NCBI GenBank assembly: GCA_947462255.1
Contig: CANHOA010000005.1
Location: forward strand, 1 to 64,000
Reading direction: 5' to 3'
Source: Flavobacteriales bacterium
GTDB taxonomy: Bacteria > Bacteroidota > Bacteroidia > Flavobacteriales_D > Crocinitomicaceae
Length of the DNA: 64,000 bases
Both the position numbers and the translations under genes were made by a program. Within the stretch, counting starts at the first letter, position 1. Each line of letters opens with the position of its first letter. Below, one piece after another: positions 28,791-39,819 of this stretch. A model generated the notes under the pieces. It saw only the letters and a program-made list of their open reading frames with translations, was not told the DNA's origin and did no database searches.

Positions 28791-30106
28791 AAATAGCTGT
28801 AATTGGAACCGGATATGTTGGACTAGTAACTGGTACTTGTCTTGCAGAAACGGGGAATATCGTTTCTTGCATTGATATTGATGCTAATAAAATCGATCGT
28901 CTAAATAAGGGAGAAGTGCCCATTTATGAGCCACAATTAGATACTTACTTTGAACGTAACATGAAAGCCCAGCGTTTGTTCTTTACAACCTCATTGGTAG
29001 ATGGGATTAAAGATGCTGAGGTGATCTTTCTAGCACTTCCTACTCCTCCCGGTGAGGATGGATCGGCAGATTTATCCTACATTTTAAAAGTTGCCGAACA
29101 ATTGGGGAGCATGATCGAGAAATACACCATTATTGTTGACAAAAGTACCGTTCCTGTTGGCACGGCAGATAAAGTACATGCCATCATCGCTAAGAAAGCA
29201 AGATGTGCCTTTAGCGTTGTTTCAAACCCTGAATTTTTACGCGAAGGATTTGCGATTAGCGATTTCATGAAACCGGACAGAGTAGTTATTGGAACCGAGG
29301 ATACCACAGCACGAAAAGTGATGGAAAGGCTATATAAACCATTTGTTCGGCAAGGCAACCCCATACTATTTATGGATGCAAAATCAGCCGAACTAACAAA
29401 ATATGCCGCCAATGCTTTTTTGGCGACGAAAATTACTTTCATGAATGAGATTGCTAATTATTGTGAGTTAGTTGGTGCAAATGTCGATCAAGTTAGAATT
29501 GGTATTGGTTCAGACGATCGAATTGGCAAACGCTTTTTATTCCCCGGAATTGGCTATGGTGGTTCTTGTTTTCCCAAAGATGTACAAGCATTAGTTAAAG
29601 CGGGAAAAGACCATCAATTTGAATTTAGCATTTTAAATGCTGTTGAGCAACGAAATAACGAACAAAAAACAGTTCTTTTCCCAAAAATCAGCACCTACTT
29701 TAATTCAAATTTAAAGGGTAAAAATATTGCGGTTTGGGGCTTGGCATTTAAGCCCGATACGGATGATATCCGCGAAGCTCCTGCTTTATATTTAATTAAT
29801 AAATTAGTTGAGTCAGGCGCCGTAATCACAGCCTTTGATCCTGAGGCCATGGAAAATGTTCGAACACAAATAGGCGATAAGATCCAGTATACCGAAAATG
29901 AATACGATGCCTTAAAAGAAGCCGATGCATTGATAATCTGTACCGAATGGAGCATCTTTAGAAATCCAGATTTTAGTAGAATTAAGGCAGAAATGAAGGG
30001 AAATGCACTATTTGACGGCAGAAACTTATTCGACCTAGAAGATATGGAATCAAAAGGATTTTGCTATTTTAGCATTGGTCGAAAAGCCATAATCTCAAAA
30101 CAATGA
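28787..30106 (+). CDS. ugd: UDP-glucose 6-dehydrogenase
   Basis: [36 protein letters not shown]. Confidence 0.95.
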   Translation: MKIAVIGTGYVGLVTGTCLAETGNIVSCIDIDANKIDRLNKGEVPIYEPQLDTYFERNMKAQRLFFTTSLVDGIKDAEVIFLALPTPPGEDGSADLSYILKVAEQLGSMIEKYTIIVDKSTVPVGTADKVHAIIAKKARCAFSVVSNPEFLREGFAISDFMKPDRVVIGTEDTTARKVMERLYKPFVRQGNPILFMDAKSAELTKYAANAFLATKITFMNEIANYCELVGANVDQVRIGIGSDDRIGKRFLFPGIGYGGSCFPKDVQALVKAGKDHQFEFSILNAVEQRNNEQKTVLFPKISTYFNSNLKGKNIAVWGLAFKPDTDDIREAPALYLINKLVESGAVITAFDPEAMENVRTQIGDKIQYTENEYDALKEADALIICTEWSIFRNPDFSRIKAEMKGNALFDGRNLFDLEDMESKGFCYFSIGRKAIISKQ

Positions 30107-31089
30107 AAAGAATACTCATTACAGGAGCGGCAGGTTTCTTAGGCTCACATCTTTGTGATCGGTTTATTAAAGACGGGTATCATGTGATTGGTATGGACAA
30201 CCTCATCACTGGAAATTTAAAAAACATCGAGCACCTTTTTAAACTAGAACACTTTGAGTTTTACCACCACGACATTTCTAAATTTATCCATGTTCCAGGA
30301 AAACTAGACTTTATTCTTCACTTTGCATCGCCTGCTAGCCCGATTGATTACCTAAAAATTCCGATTCAAACCTTAAAAGTAGGCTCTTTAGGTGTTCATA
30401 ATTGCCTTGGTTTAGCAAAAACAAAATCAGCACGCGTGCTGATTGCATCTACTTCTGAAGTATACGGAGACCCAGAGGTGCATCCGCAGCACGAAGATTA
30501 TTGGGGCAATGTAAATCCGGTTGGACCGAGAGGAGTATACGATGAAGCCAAACGATTTCAAGAAGCGATTACCATGGCGTATCATAATTTTCACGGCTTG
30601 GAAACAAGAATTGCTCGGATATTTAATACCTATGGTCCGAGAATGCGGCTAAACGATGGTCGAGTACTCCCAGCATTTATTGGGCAGGCACTACGCGGAG
30701 AAGATTTAACCGTATTTGGAGATGGTTCTCAAACACGTTCCTTTTGCTATGTTGACGATCTTATCGAGGGCATCGTACGTTTATTACACAGTGATTGTTC
30801 TGACCCAGTTAACCTTGGAAACCCAGCGGAAATAACCATTGATCAGTTCGCAAAAGAAATCATTGAGCTAACAAATACAACGCAAAAAGTTGTTTATAAA
30901 TCATTGCCAATCGATGATCCGAAACAACGAAGACCAGATATTACAAAAGCAAATACACTACTGAATTGGAATCCTACCATTGATCGTAAAGAGGGCCTAA
31001 ATAGGACTTACTCCTATTTTTTAAGCTTGTCGAAGGAGGAATTAATGGCAACAGAACATAATAATTTTGATAAATACATCATCTCGTAA
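30103..31089 (+). CDS. NAD-dependent epimerase/dehydratase, UDP-glucuronate decarboxylase-like
   Basis: [48 protein letters not shown]. Confidence 0.9.
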   Translation: MKRILITGAAGFLGSHLCDRFIKDGYHVIGMDNLITGNLKNIEHLFKLEHFEFYHHDISKFIHVPGKLDFILHFASPASPIDYLKIPIQTLKVGSLGVHNCLGLAKTKSARVLIASTSEVYGDPEVHPQHEDYWGNVNPVGPRGVYDEAKRFQEAITMAYHNFHGLETRIARIFNTYGPRMRLNDGRVLPAFIGQALRGEDLTVFGDGSQTRSFCYVDDLIEGIVRLLHSDCSDPVNLGNPAEITIDQFAKEIIELTNTTQKVVYKSLPIDDPKQRRPDITKANTLLNWNPTIDRKEGLNRTYSYFLSLSKEELMATEHNNFDKYIIS

Positions 31090-31664
31090 TGGAAAGCTAT
31101 TTTTCACATGAATCAGCCATAATTCATCCCGATGCATCAATTGGAGAAGGAACGAAAATTTGGCATTTTTCTCATATTATGGCAAATTGCAAAATTGGCA
31201 AAGGATGTAATATTGGTCAAAATGTGGTGGTCTCGCCTGATGTGGCACTTGGCGATAATGTGAAAGTTCAAAATAACGTGTCTATTTATTCCGGTGTAAT
31301 TTGTGAAGACGATGTTTTTCTTGGTCCTTCAATGGTGTTTACCAATGTGATAAATCCCAGAAGCCATGTTGTACGCAGAGGACAATATGCAAAAACAATT
31401 GTGAGAAAGGGAGCAAGTATTGGTGCAAACGCAACCATTGTTTGCGGACACGAGATTGGTGAATATGCCTTTATCGGAGCAGGTGCTGTTGTTACAAAGG
31501 AAGTACTACCTTATGCCTTAGTGCTTGGGAATCCTGCTCGACAAGTTGGTTGGATGAGTAAATTCGGTCACAAACTAATTTTTAATGCCGAAGGAATGGC
31601 AAGCTGTCCGGAAAGTGGCGAGCACTATCAATTAAATGAAAATAACCTTATAATAATTCCTTAA
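31089..31664 (+). CDS. Acyltransferase, left-handed beta-helix (WbpD-like)
   Basis: Hexapeptide repeats, [31 protein letters not shown]. Confidence 0.9.
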   Translation: MESYFSHESAIIHPDASIGEGTKIWHFSHIMANCKIGKGCNIGQNVVVSPDVALGDNVKVQNNVSIYSGVICEDDVFLGPSMVFTNVINPRSHVVRRGQYAKTIVRKGASIGANATIVCGHEIGEYAFIGAGAVVTKEVLPYALVLGNPARQVGWMSKFGHKLIFNAEGMASCPESGEHYQLNENNLIIIP

Positions 31665-32707
31665 TGGAAAACCAAAATAAGATACGATTTGCCGTTGTTG
31701 GAGCAGGACATATAGGTAAAAGACACGCCGAAATGATTTGTCGAGAAGCCGAAGCCGAATTAGTGGCATTGGTTGATTGTAGATCTGCCGAAGATTGTGA
31801 TGCAGAAAAATTTGGTGTTCCTTTCTTTTCCTCTATTGAAGAATTGCTAGCGGCGGATTTAGACATTGATGTGGTTAATATATGTACCCCAAACGGACTG
31901 CATGCAGAACAATCTATGCAAGCCTTAAAAGCAAATAAGCATGTCGTTTGTGAAAAGCCTATGGGCCTCAGTAAAGAAAGTTGCGAAAAAGTATTGTTTC
32001 AAGCCCTGCAAGTATCAAAACATGTTTTTTGTGTGATGCAAAATCGGTATTCTCCACCATCTGAATGGATAAAATCAATAATCGACCAAGGTAAACTTGG
32101 GACTGTTTTTATGGTGCAATTGAATTGTTTTTGGAATAGAGACGAACGCTATTACAAAGCAGGTGGCTGGAAAGGAACTGAAGCGTTGGACGGCGGAACG
32201 TTATTTACCCAATTTTCTCACTTTATTGATATTATGTACTGGCTTTTTGGAGATGTTGAGAATATTCAAGGGAAATTTGCCGATTTTACACACAAGGGCT
32301 TAACCGATTTCGAAGATTCTGGATTCGTTAGTTTCAACTTTACTAGCGGAGGAATGGGCTGTATCAATTATTCAACAGCCGTTGCCAATCAAAACTTAGA
32401 ATCCTCCATGACCATCATTGGTGAAAAAGGAAGCGTGAAAATTGGTGGACAATACATGAATGAGGTAGAGGTTTGTTCAATTGAAGGTTATACCATGCCC
32501 GAATTAAAAGAGTCGAATCCCGCAAATGATTATGGCCCTTATAAAGGTTCTGCAGCCAACCATAACTATGTAATTTCAAATGTTATTGATACGCTAAAAG
32601 GGCGAACTTCAGCCACTACGAATGCCTTAGAAGGAATGAAAGTGGTTGATATTATTGAACGTATTTACAAGGTAAGAAATGAAGCTATTCAATTGAATCG
32701 ATCGTGA
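31664..32707 (+). CDS. Gfo/Idh/MocA family oxidoreductase (WbpB-like)
   Basis: FAVVGAGHIGKRHAEMI, VVCEKPMGLSKE. Confidence 0.9.
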   Translation: MENQNKIRFAVVGAGHIGKRHAEMICREAEAELVALVDCRSAEDCDAEKFGVPFFSSIEELLAADLDIDVVNICTPNGLHAEQSMQALKANKHVVCEKPMGLSKESCEKVLFQALQVSKHVFCVMQNRYSPPSEWIKSIIDQGKLGTVFMVQLNCFWNRDERYYKAGGWKGTEALDGGTLFTQFSHFIDIMYWLFGDVENIQGKFADFTHKGLTDFEDSGFVSFNFTSGGMGCINYSTAVANQNLESSMTIIGEKGSVKIGGQYMNEVEVCSIEGYTMPELKESNPANDYGPYKGSAANHNYVISNVIDTLKGRTSATTNALEGMKVVDIIERIYKVRNEAIQLNRS

Positions 32708-34014
32708 AAATGGAAAAGAAAATCTATCAAAAACTTATAGACCGTGAAACAAGCCTCGCCGTAATAGGATTAGGCTATGTTGGATTACCAATTGCCTTAG
32801 AATTTGCTAAAAAAATAAACGTGATTGGTTTTGATATTAGTCAAGAGCGTATTGATTTAATGAAAAATAAGATTGATCCAAGCAACGAATTAATTAGCAA
32901 TGATTTTGAAAATTGCAGCATTCAATTCACCTCCGATTTAAACGTGTTAAAAGAAGCTTCCTTTTTTATTATTGCGGTACCTACCCCTATAGATGATGCT
33001 AATTTACCGGATCTAAAACCCTTACTAGCCGCTACAAGAACTATTTCAAAGGTCTTAAAAAAGGGCGATTATGTTGTGTATGAATCAACTGTTTATCCGG
33101 GGTGTACTGAAGAAGATTGTATTCCTATTCTAGAAGAAGAAAGCGGATTAAGGTTTAAAGAAGGTTTTAAGGTAGGCTATTCCCCAGAAAGAATTAATCC
33201 CGGAGATAAGGTACACACCCTGCAAAATGTGATTAAAGTGGTTTCGGGTTGTTGTGAGGAATCCTTGCAAGAAATTGCACTTACCTATGAGTTAGTGGTG
33301 AAAGCTGGCGTGCACCGTGCACCGACTATCAAAGTGGCAGAAGCTGCAAAAATCATTGAAAATACCCAGCGCGATGTCAATATTGCTTTGATCAATGAAT
33401 TATCTATCATTTTTAACAAGCTTAAGATTAACACCTTTGATGTACTAGAAGCAGCTGGGACAAAATGGAATTTTTTGAAATTCTCCCCTGGTTTGGTGGG
33501 AGGTCATTGCATTGGAGTTGATCCATACTACCTCACGCACAAAGCGCAACAAGCCGGTTATCACTCACGTGTAATTACCAGTGGACGATATGTCAATGAC
33601 TCCATGGGGTTTTATATCGCAAAACAGACTGTAAAAAAAGTAATTGCACAGGGAAAATACATTCAAGAAGCGAGGGCACTCATCATGGGCGCTACGTTTA
33701 AGGAGGATGTAAGCGATATTCGGAATACGAAGGTTATTGATATCGTAACTGAATTAAAATCCTACCAAATGGCTGTAGATATTGTCGATCCACATGCAAG
33801 CTCTGAGGAAATGGAAAAAGAATATGGTGTGTCTCTTATAAAACAACCCTTAACTAATTATGATGCCATCATCGTAGCAGTTAATCACCAAGAATATTTG
33901 ACCCTCAACGAAGATTATTTCAAAAGCTTATTCAAGGATGGCAAAGGAGTTTTTATCGATGTTAAAGGAATCTATCAATCAAAAATTAAGGACCTAGAAT
34001 ATTGGAGTTTATAA
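32704..34014 (+). CDS. Nucleotide sugar dehydrogenase (WbpA/TviB type)
   Basis: LAVIGLGYVGLPIALEFAKK, GGHCIGVDPYYLTHKAQQ. Confidence 0.93.
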   Translation: MKMEKKIYQKLIDRETSLAVIGLGYVGLPIALEFAKKINVIGFDISQERIDLMKNKIDPSNELISNDFENCSIQFTSDLNVLKEASFFIIAVPTPIDDANLPDLKPLLAATRTISKVLKKGDYVVYESTVYPGCTEEDCIPILEEESGLRFKEGFKVGYSPERINPGDKVHTLQNVIKVVSGCCEESLQEIALTYELVVKAGVHRAPTIKVAEAAKIIENTQRDVNIALINELSIIFNKLKINTFDVLEAAGTKWNFLKFSPGLVGGHCIGVDPYYLTHKAQQAGYHSRVITSGRYVNDSMGFYIAKQTVKKVIAQGKYIQEARALIMGATFKEDVSDIRNTKVIDIVTELKSYQMAVDIVDPHASSEEMEKEYGVSLIKQPLTNYDAIIVAVNHQEYLTLNEDYFKSLFKDGKGVFIDVKGIYQSKIKDLEYWSL

Positions 34015-34017
34015 AAA

Positions 34018-35079
34018 ATGAAACAGTATAAAAAAAATATAATGATTACAGGAGGAGCAGGATTTATTGGCTCCCATGTTGTTCGGCGATTCGTGACGAA
34101 TTATCCCGATTATCGAATCATTAATGTTGATAAACTCACGTATGCTGGAAATTTAGAAAACCTCATTGATATTGAACACAAAGACAACTATGTGTTCGAA
34201 AAAGCAGATATTCTAGATAAAAAAAGCGTAACAGACCTATTTTTAAAATACGCCATCACGGATGTTATACACCTTGCGGCTGAATCACATGTCGATCGTT
34301 CAATTGAAGGTCCGATGGAATTTGTGCTAACAAATGTCGTAGGTACGGTTACCCTTCTCGAAGCCGCTAAAGATGCATGGACTGATAAAAACGACCACGT
34401 ATTTCACCATGTTTCAACAGATGAAGTCTTTGGGAGTTTGGAAAGCGAAGGTTTTTTCACCGAAAATACTCCCTACGATCCACGGAGCCCCTACTCTGCC
34501 TCCAAAGCATCATCTGATCATTTTGTTCGTGCTTATTTTCATACCTTTCAGCTTCCGGTAAAGATGTCAAATTGCTCCAATAATTATGGCAGTCATCATT
34601 TTCCGGAAAAATTAATTCCCCTAATGATTAATAATATTCTTAATGAAAAACCCTTGCCGATTTATGGTAATGGCCTAAATATTAGGGATTGGCTTTGGGT
34701 AGAAGATCACGCAAGTGCTATTGATGCTGTTTTTCATAAAGGTAAAATTGGCGAGTCGTATAATATTGGGGGTTTAAATGAATGGACTAACATCGACTTA
34801 GTGATGTTTTTATGCCAACTGATGGATCAAAAATTGGGAAGAGCAGAAGGCAGTTCTGCCAAATTAATCACGTACATCAAAGACAGAGCAGGCCACGATC
34901 AGCGCTACGCGATTGATGCAAGTAAAGTAAGTAACGAATTAGGTTGGACACCTTCCATAAACTTTGAAGAGGGCTTATCAAAAACCATCGACTGGTATTT
35001 AGCGAATAAAGAATGGATAGAAAAAGTGACCAGTGGAAGCTACCAAAACTATTACGACCAACAATACAATAATCGCTAA
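34018..35079 (+). CDS. rfbB: dTDP-glucose 4,6-dehydratase
   Basis: ITGGAGFIGSHVVRRFV, HVSTDEVFGSL, YSASKASSDHFVRAY. Confidence 0.94.
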   Translation: MKQYKKNIMITGGAGFIGSHVVRRFVTNYPDYRIINVDKLTYAGNLENLIDIEHKDNYVFEKADILDKKSVTDLFLKYAITDVIHLAAESHVDRSIEGPMEFVLTNVVGTVTLLEAAKDAWTDKNDHVFHHVSTDEVFGSLESEGFFTENTPYDPRSPYSASKASSDHFVRAYFHTFQLPVKMSNCSNNYGSHHFPEKLIPLMINNILNEKPLPIYGNGLNIRDWLWVEDHASAIDAVFHKGKIGESYNIGGLNEWTNIDLVMFLCQLMDQKLGRAEGSSAKLITYIKDRAGHDQRYAIDASKVSNELGWTPSINFEEGLSKTIDWYLANKEWIEKVTSGSYQNYYDQQYNNR

Positions 35080-35084
35080 TTGAT

Positions 35085-35828
35085 ATGGGATTATTTGGAT
35101 TTTTCAAACATCAAACAAGTAATAAAAAAGCCCTAGACATATCAAAAATAAAAGTAGATATGCATAGCCATTTGATCCCGGGAATTGATGATGGGGCAAA
35201 AAGCATGGACGAGACAATTGCGCTCCTTACAAAATTTGAATCACTCGGCTATTCGAAAATCATTACCACCCCACACGTTAAAAATCCATCCTATCCAAAT
35301 ACAAGTGCTATTATTTTAAGCGGATTAGATGAGGTGCGAAAAGAAATGGAAGCAGTGGGCATTACTCTAACACTAGAAGCAGCAGCAGAATATTATTTTG
35401 ACGAAACCCTTCTCGAAAAAGTTAAAAACCGCGATGTGCTCACCTTTGGCGATAATTACGTACTATTTGAATTCTCATTTTATCATGCTCCTAGTTTTGA
35501 AGAAGTACTATTTGATGAATTAATAAAAGCAGGCTATAAGCCTGTTATTGCTCATTTTGAGCGCTACTTATACTTTTTAGGATCCATTGAGAAAGCCGTT
35601 GAATGGCGAAAAAGAGGCGTTAACATTCAAATTAATCTACTTTCTCTCACTGGGCATTATGGTTTGGAAATAAAGAAACAGGCTGAAATGCTCATTGATG
35701 CCTGTGAGTTTGATTTTGTTGGTTCTGATTGTCACCGAATGGAGCATCTTACGCTACTTGAAGAATCACTGACCCTTCCTCAACTTGAAAAGCTGAACAA
35801 CTATTTACTAAAAAATAAATTCTTGTGA
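35085..35828 (+). CDS. PHP-domain tyrosine-protein phosphatase (CpsB/YwqE type)
   Basis: DMHSHLIPGIDDGAKSMDET, FVGSDCHRMEH. Confidence 0.9.
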   Translation: MGLFGFFKHQTSNKKALDISKIKVDMHSHLIPGIDDGAKSMDETIALLTKFESLGYSKIITTPHVKNPSYPNTSAIILSGLDEVRKEMEAVGITLTLEAAAEYYFDETLLEKVKNRDVLTFGDNYVLFEFSFYHAPSFEEVLFDELIKAGYKPVIAHFERYLYFLGSIEKAVEWRKRGVNIQINLLSLTGHYGLEIKKQAEMLIDACEFDFVGSDCHRMEHLTLLEESLTLPQLEKLNNYLLKNKFL

Positions 35829-36298
35829 AGCTCCACCTTCTGCGACACGCTAAAACGAAAGTACTATCCATCAGCGGCAAAGACATTGATCGAGAATTAG
35901 CCGAAAAAGGACTTCGTCAAGCGATCGAAATGAAAGCGTTTCTTTCGAAAACCGATTGGAAAAAAACCTTGCTCTTGTGTTCAGACGCAAGCCGCACCAA
36001 ACAAACACTCGAAAATGTAGCGCTTCCAGGGCAATTTAAAGCAATCGAATATTCAAATGAATTATATCTTGCAGAGACAATGCATCTAAAAACTCTCATA
36101 GCGAACCAAGAGAATTATGATTTATTTATTATTGGTCATAACAATGGCTTATCAGAATTAGCAGAAGAACTGTGCAGTAACTACATCAGCCTGAAAACCT
36201 GTGAATACATCGAAATTGAATGTACTGGAAACGATTGGTCGGATATTTTTATCGAAAAAGGAAGGGTTACAGCACAATTTCATCAGAAGGTGGATTAA
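35825..36298 (+). CDS. SixA-type histidine phosphatase
   Basis: LHLLRHAKT motif, IIGHNNGLSELAEEL. Confidence 0.88.
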   Translation: MKLHLLRHAKTKVLSISGKDIDRELAEKGLRQAIEMKAFLSKTDWKKTLLLCSDASRTKQTLENVALPGQFKAIEYSNELYLAETMHLKTLIANQENYDLFIIGHNNGLSELAEELCSNYISLKTCEYIEIECTGNDWSDIFIEKGRVTAQFHQKVD

Positions 36299-37055
36299 TC
36301 ATTGGTTTTTCTTTTACGTCTTTGTTATCTACGTAATGATAGATGATTTGTGGAGTTGATTTAATTGCTGCTTCACGCTCCTCCTCCTCACGCAATTTTT
36401 GCTTATAAATGGCTTCTAAATCGGGGGGCTCAATGCCTAACTCTTTTTCTATTTCATATTGAAACTTTGGGCGTTGTGGTCCCATTGATCGATAGTATAT
36501 TGCCAAAAATATTCCCGCAGATAAACCCATTAGATGGCCTTCCCAAGAGACCCTTAAATTGGTTGGGAAAAGCCCCCAAACCATGCTGCCGTATAAAAAA
36601 ACAATTAGTAAGGATAAGGCTTGAAGCGGAAAATATTTTCGAATTATTCCAGACATAAATAAAAATCCAGCTAAGGAATAAATGACCGCACTCATACCTA
36701 TATGGTAAACCCCTTTATCTTGGGCAAATGACCATAATAGTAGTCCACTCAATATCCACGACAACATGAAAACCTTAAGTGCAATTTTGTGATAAGAATA
36801 AAATAATAAAGTGCTAAGAAAGAAAATAGCTGGCGAATTATTCAAGATGTGCTTACTATCATCACTTGCATGAATGAGCGGCATAAATAGAATGCCCTTG
36901 AGTCCTTTTAATTGTTTTGGTAAAACCCCGAGCTCATGAAAATTAAAGGAAAATAAGGCATCAGCCCAATAGACCAACCACATTGATAAAAGAATAAAGA
37001 AGCCGTATATAGCAGCCCTTTTCAATGAAATTTCTTCCTTTATATTTATTGCCAT
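36267..37055 (-). CDS. Rhomboid family intramembrane serine protease
   Basis: YHIGMSAVIYSLAGFLF (GxS) and EGHLMGLSAGIFLA (His) in multi-pass protein. Confidence 0.8.
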   Translation of the reverse strand: MAINIKEEISLKRAAIYGFFILLSMWLVYWADALFSFNFHELGVLPKQLKGLKGILFMPLIHASDDSKHILNNSPAIFFLSTLLFYSYHKIALKVFMLSWILSGLLLWSFAQDKGVYHIGMSAVIYSLAGFLFMSGIIRKYFPLQALSLLIVFLYGSMVWGLFPTNLRVSWEGHLMGLSAGIFLAIYYRSMGPQRPKFQYEIEKELGIEPPDLEAIYKQKLREEEEREAAIKSTPQIIYHYVDNKDVKEKPMINPPSDEIVL

Positions 37056-37310
37056 ATCGCTTCACCTTCAAATGCTGTACCTAATCAAATTAGCTGACAT
37101 TCTGTCTGAATATTCTAGGGATATTAGTCAAGTAAAATTAGTACAATCACCTCTGGGGCTTAACTATTTTTTAATGCTAGATGAAATCCAGCTAAAAAAT
37201 ATGAACTTGTTCCCTTTTTGTAGTAAGAAAGCGATCAATCAGAAATATAAATATAACCCTACCTTTGCCTCACTTAAATGAAATAAATAATAACAGATTT
37301 TATCAAAACA

Positions 37311-38129
37311 ATGAAGAAAAATTCCTCTTTTAGTAATAAAGTCGCTATTGTCACCGGATCTAGTCAAGGTATTGGAAAAGCCATTGCTATTGCTTTAGCT
37401 AAAGAAGGAGCTTACATTGTATTGAATGGAAGAAATCAGGAACGTTTATCAGAGGCTGAAGCAGAACTAAAAGTCTATACCTCGAATGTTATTTCCATTT
37501 GTGCTGATGTATCAAGCATTTCTGGTAGTCAAGAACTTATTGATAGTACCATCAAGCACTTTAATAAAATTGACTTTTTAATTAATAATGTTGGTGTTTC
37601 GATGCGTGGGTCAATTTCAGAAATAAATCCCGAAGTATTTAAAACTGTTTTCGAAAGCAATGTCTTAGGTTCGGTCAATCCAACAATCCACGCACTGCAA
37701 TATATTCGAAAAACAGAGGGCAGTATTGTCTTTATCTCCAGCCTTGCTGGTATACGAGGACTCCCCTATTTATCCGCATATAGCTCCTCCAAATTAGCCA
37801 TTAGAGCACTCGCTGAATCATTACGCATTGAAGAAGCTGAAAATAATATCCATGTTGGATTAGTACTTGTGGGTAAAGCTGATATCGCTCAAAATAAGCA
37901 AACCATCAATCATGATGGAAAACTCATTACCCTAGCATCTCGCGATAAAAACAAGGTGCTGAGTTTGGATTTTGTAGCTCGATCTGTTTTGAAAAATATC
38001 TCAAAACGAAAGTTTATTACCATACAAACTACTCTTGGGAAAATAAATGCGTTTCTTCATGCTCGTTTCCCATTATTAGTGGAAAAAATAATAATTAGCA
38101 ACCGCGATAAATTTAAAAACGAACACTAA
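37311..38129 (+). CDS. SDR family oxidoreductase
   Basis: VAIVTGSSQGIGKAIA, NNVG, YSSSK. Confidence 0.93.
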   Translation: MKKNSSFSNKVAIVTGSSQGIGKAIAIALAKEGAYIVLNGRNQERLSEAEAELKVYTSNVISICADVSSISGSQELIDSTIKHFNKIDFLINNVGVSMRGSISEINPEVFKTVFESNVLGSVNPTIHALQYIRKTEGSIVFISSLAGIRGLPYLSAYSSSKLAIRALAESLRIEEAENNIHVGLVLVGKADIAQNKQTINHDGKLITLASRDKNKVLSLDFVARSVLKNISKRKFITIQTTLGKINAFLHARFPLLVEKIIISNRDKFKNEH

Positions 38130-38133
38130 GGAA

Positions 38134-38850
38134 ATGCGCATAGGAAGTAATTACGATAAAATAGAATGGAAGGTATTTAACTTAGATTTACTAGAGCCTA
38201 TTACTTTTTTTGGGGACCTTATAATTGCTGGTTTTTGCTTTTATTTTGCGTATAACATTATAAAGATGAATACCAAAGTGCTCTTTTATAATTACTGGCG
38301 TTGGTTTTTAATAATCTTCGGGACTTCAATAATATTGGGAGGTCTCGGGCATCTCTTGTATAATTACACAGGCACTTTTGGGAAATGTTTTGGGTGGCTA
38401 GGCTCACTAATAAGTTCGATCTTTCTGGAAATGGCGTTTATTTCTATTTATCCTAAACCCAAGGTAAAAAAGATCCTCTATGTTATTTCATACCTTAAGC
38501 TAGTGCTCATGTTTATTATTGAACTATTGATTTTATCAATTGGTGACATTGACAAGAATCAAGCGCTTGGTTTAATTGTGCCTTCCATAAATTCATTTAT
38601 TGGAATCGGATTCTATGCAGGATGTTTAGGGTACTATTACCAGAAAACTATTTCTGAAAACTTTAAATACTTTTGGATCGGAGTTTTAGTGTTAGTTCCC
38701 ACAAGTTTATTGCAAATTTTTAAAATTAACCCACATCAGTATTTTGACCGAAATGATTTATCACATATAATACTAATTTTGTCTTTGATATTGTTTTATC
38801 AAGGCATAAAAAAACTACCGAAAATTGATTTTGCTAAAAGCTTGGATTAG
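38134..38850 (+). CDS. Multi-pass membrane protein, hypothetical
   Basis: Hydrophobic 238-aa ORF, overlaps menA start by 26 bp. Confidence 0.7.
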   Translation: MRIGSNYDKIEWKVFNLDLLEPITFFGDLIIAGFCFYFAYNIIKMNTKVLFYNYWRWFLIIFGTSIILGGLGHLLYNYTGTFGKCFGWLGSLISSIFLEMAFISIYPKPKVKKILYVISYLKLVLMFIIELLILSIGDIDKNQALGLIVPSINSFIGIGFYAGCLGYYYQKTISENFKYFWIGVLVLVPTSLLQIFKINPHQYFDRNDLSHIILILSLILFYQGIKKLPKIDFAKSLD

Positions 38851-39742
38851 CGCGTTTAGATTACGAACACTCCCCTTGTCAATTTCAGGTATTTTGCTTG
38901 GCCTAGCATTGGCAAATATCAACGGTAAATGGGACTTTGGTCTTTTTTTGGGAGCCATTTGCACAACACTCTTATTTCAAATCACCTCAAATTTAGCAAA
39001 CGATTTAGGTGATACGCTTAAAGGAACCGATAATAAGGATAGAGTTGGTCCAATGCGCAGCGTTCAGTCTGGTGCTATTTCTAAAAAAATAATGACGTAT
39101 GCGATAATACTTTTTTCTGTTCTTTCCATCATTTCTTCCGGACTCTTAATTTATCACTGCTCGATTAGCCTTTCAAAACAAGTGCTATTCATGTATATGT
39201 TACTCGCTGTGCTTTGTGTCATCGCCGCTATTACGTATACCATTGGCAAAAAAGCATATGGCTACCATGGTTTGGGTGATTTAATGGTCTTTATTTTCTT
39301 TGGGCTAGTAAGCGTAATGGGCTCATATGGATTGTTTGGCCTTAACATAAATATCCTAACTCTTCTGGGGAGCATCAGTATCGGCTCATGGAGTGTAGGG
39401 GTGCTTAACTTGAATAATATGCGCGATCAAGAAAATGATAAACAAAGCAACAAAATTACCTTAGCTGTACGCTTTGGTTTCCTAGGTGCAAAAAATTACC
39501 ACTTTGTCTTAATGTTAACGGGTATTCTTACATGGATTTTACTCATAAGCATGATTAGTTACAGCCAAAATAAGGGATTATACTTGTTTTGCCTTTTACC
39601 CATTCTAATCATTGTTTTTCACCTAAATAAGGTAGCAAAAATGAAACATCCAAAAGAGTTTGACCCTGAATTAAAACGAATTGCCTTAGCGACATTTTTC
39701 GCTTCGCTCCTCTTATTTAGCCTTAGCTATTTACTAAGCTAA
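38825..39742 (+). CDS. menA: 1,4-dihydroxy-2-naphthoate polyprenyltransferase (UbiA family)
   Basis: RLRTLPLSISGILLG, NLANDLGDTLKGTDNKDRVGPMRSVQSG. Confidence 0.92.
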   Translation: MILLKAWISAFRLRTLPLSISGILLGLALANINGKWDFGLFLGAICTTLLFQITSNLANDLGDTLKGTDNKDRVGPMRSVQSGAISKKIMTYAIILFSVLSIISSGLLIYHCSISLSKQVLFMYMLLAVLCVIAAITYTIGKKAYGYHGLGDLMVFIFFGLVSVMGSYGLFGLNINILTLLGSISIGSWSVGVLNLNNMRDQENDKQSNKITLAVRFGFLGAKNYHFVLMLTGILTWILLISMISYSQNKGLYLFCLLPILIIVFHLNKVAKMKHPKEFDPELKRIALATFFASLLLFSLSYLLS

Positions 39743-39819
39743 AAAGGATATTTCTAGGTTTTTTAAGCGCAACAAGTAAAAATATTTAAGTAAATTTGCA
39801 ATAGTTTTAATCCAATCAT

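Noticed and set aside
37072-37281. 69-aa + ORF between the rhomboid and SDR genes
   Set aside because: No recognisable family or signal; likely chance ORF in an AT-rich intergenic region.
39791-39798. TAAATTTG as etfB promoter -7 element
   Set aside because: No -33 TTG at the expected spacing; such 8-mers are common in AT-rich DNA.
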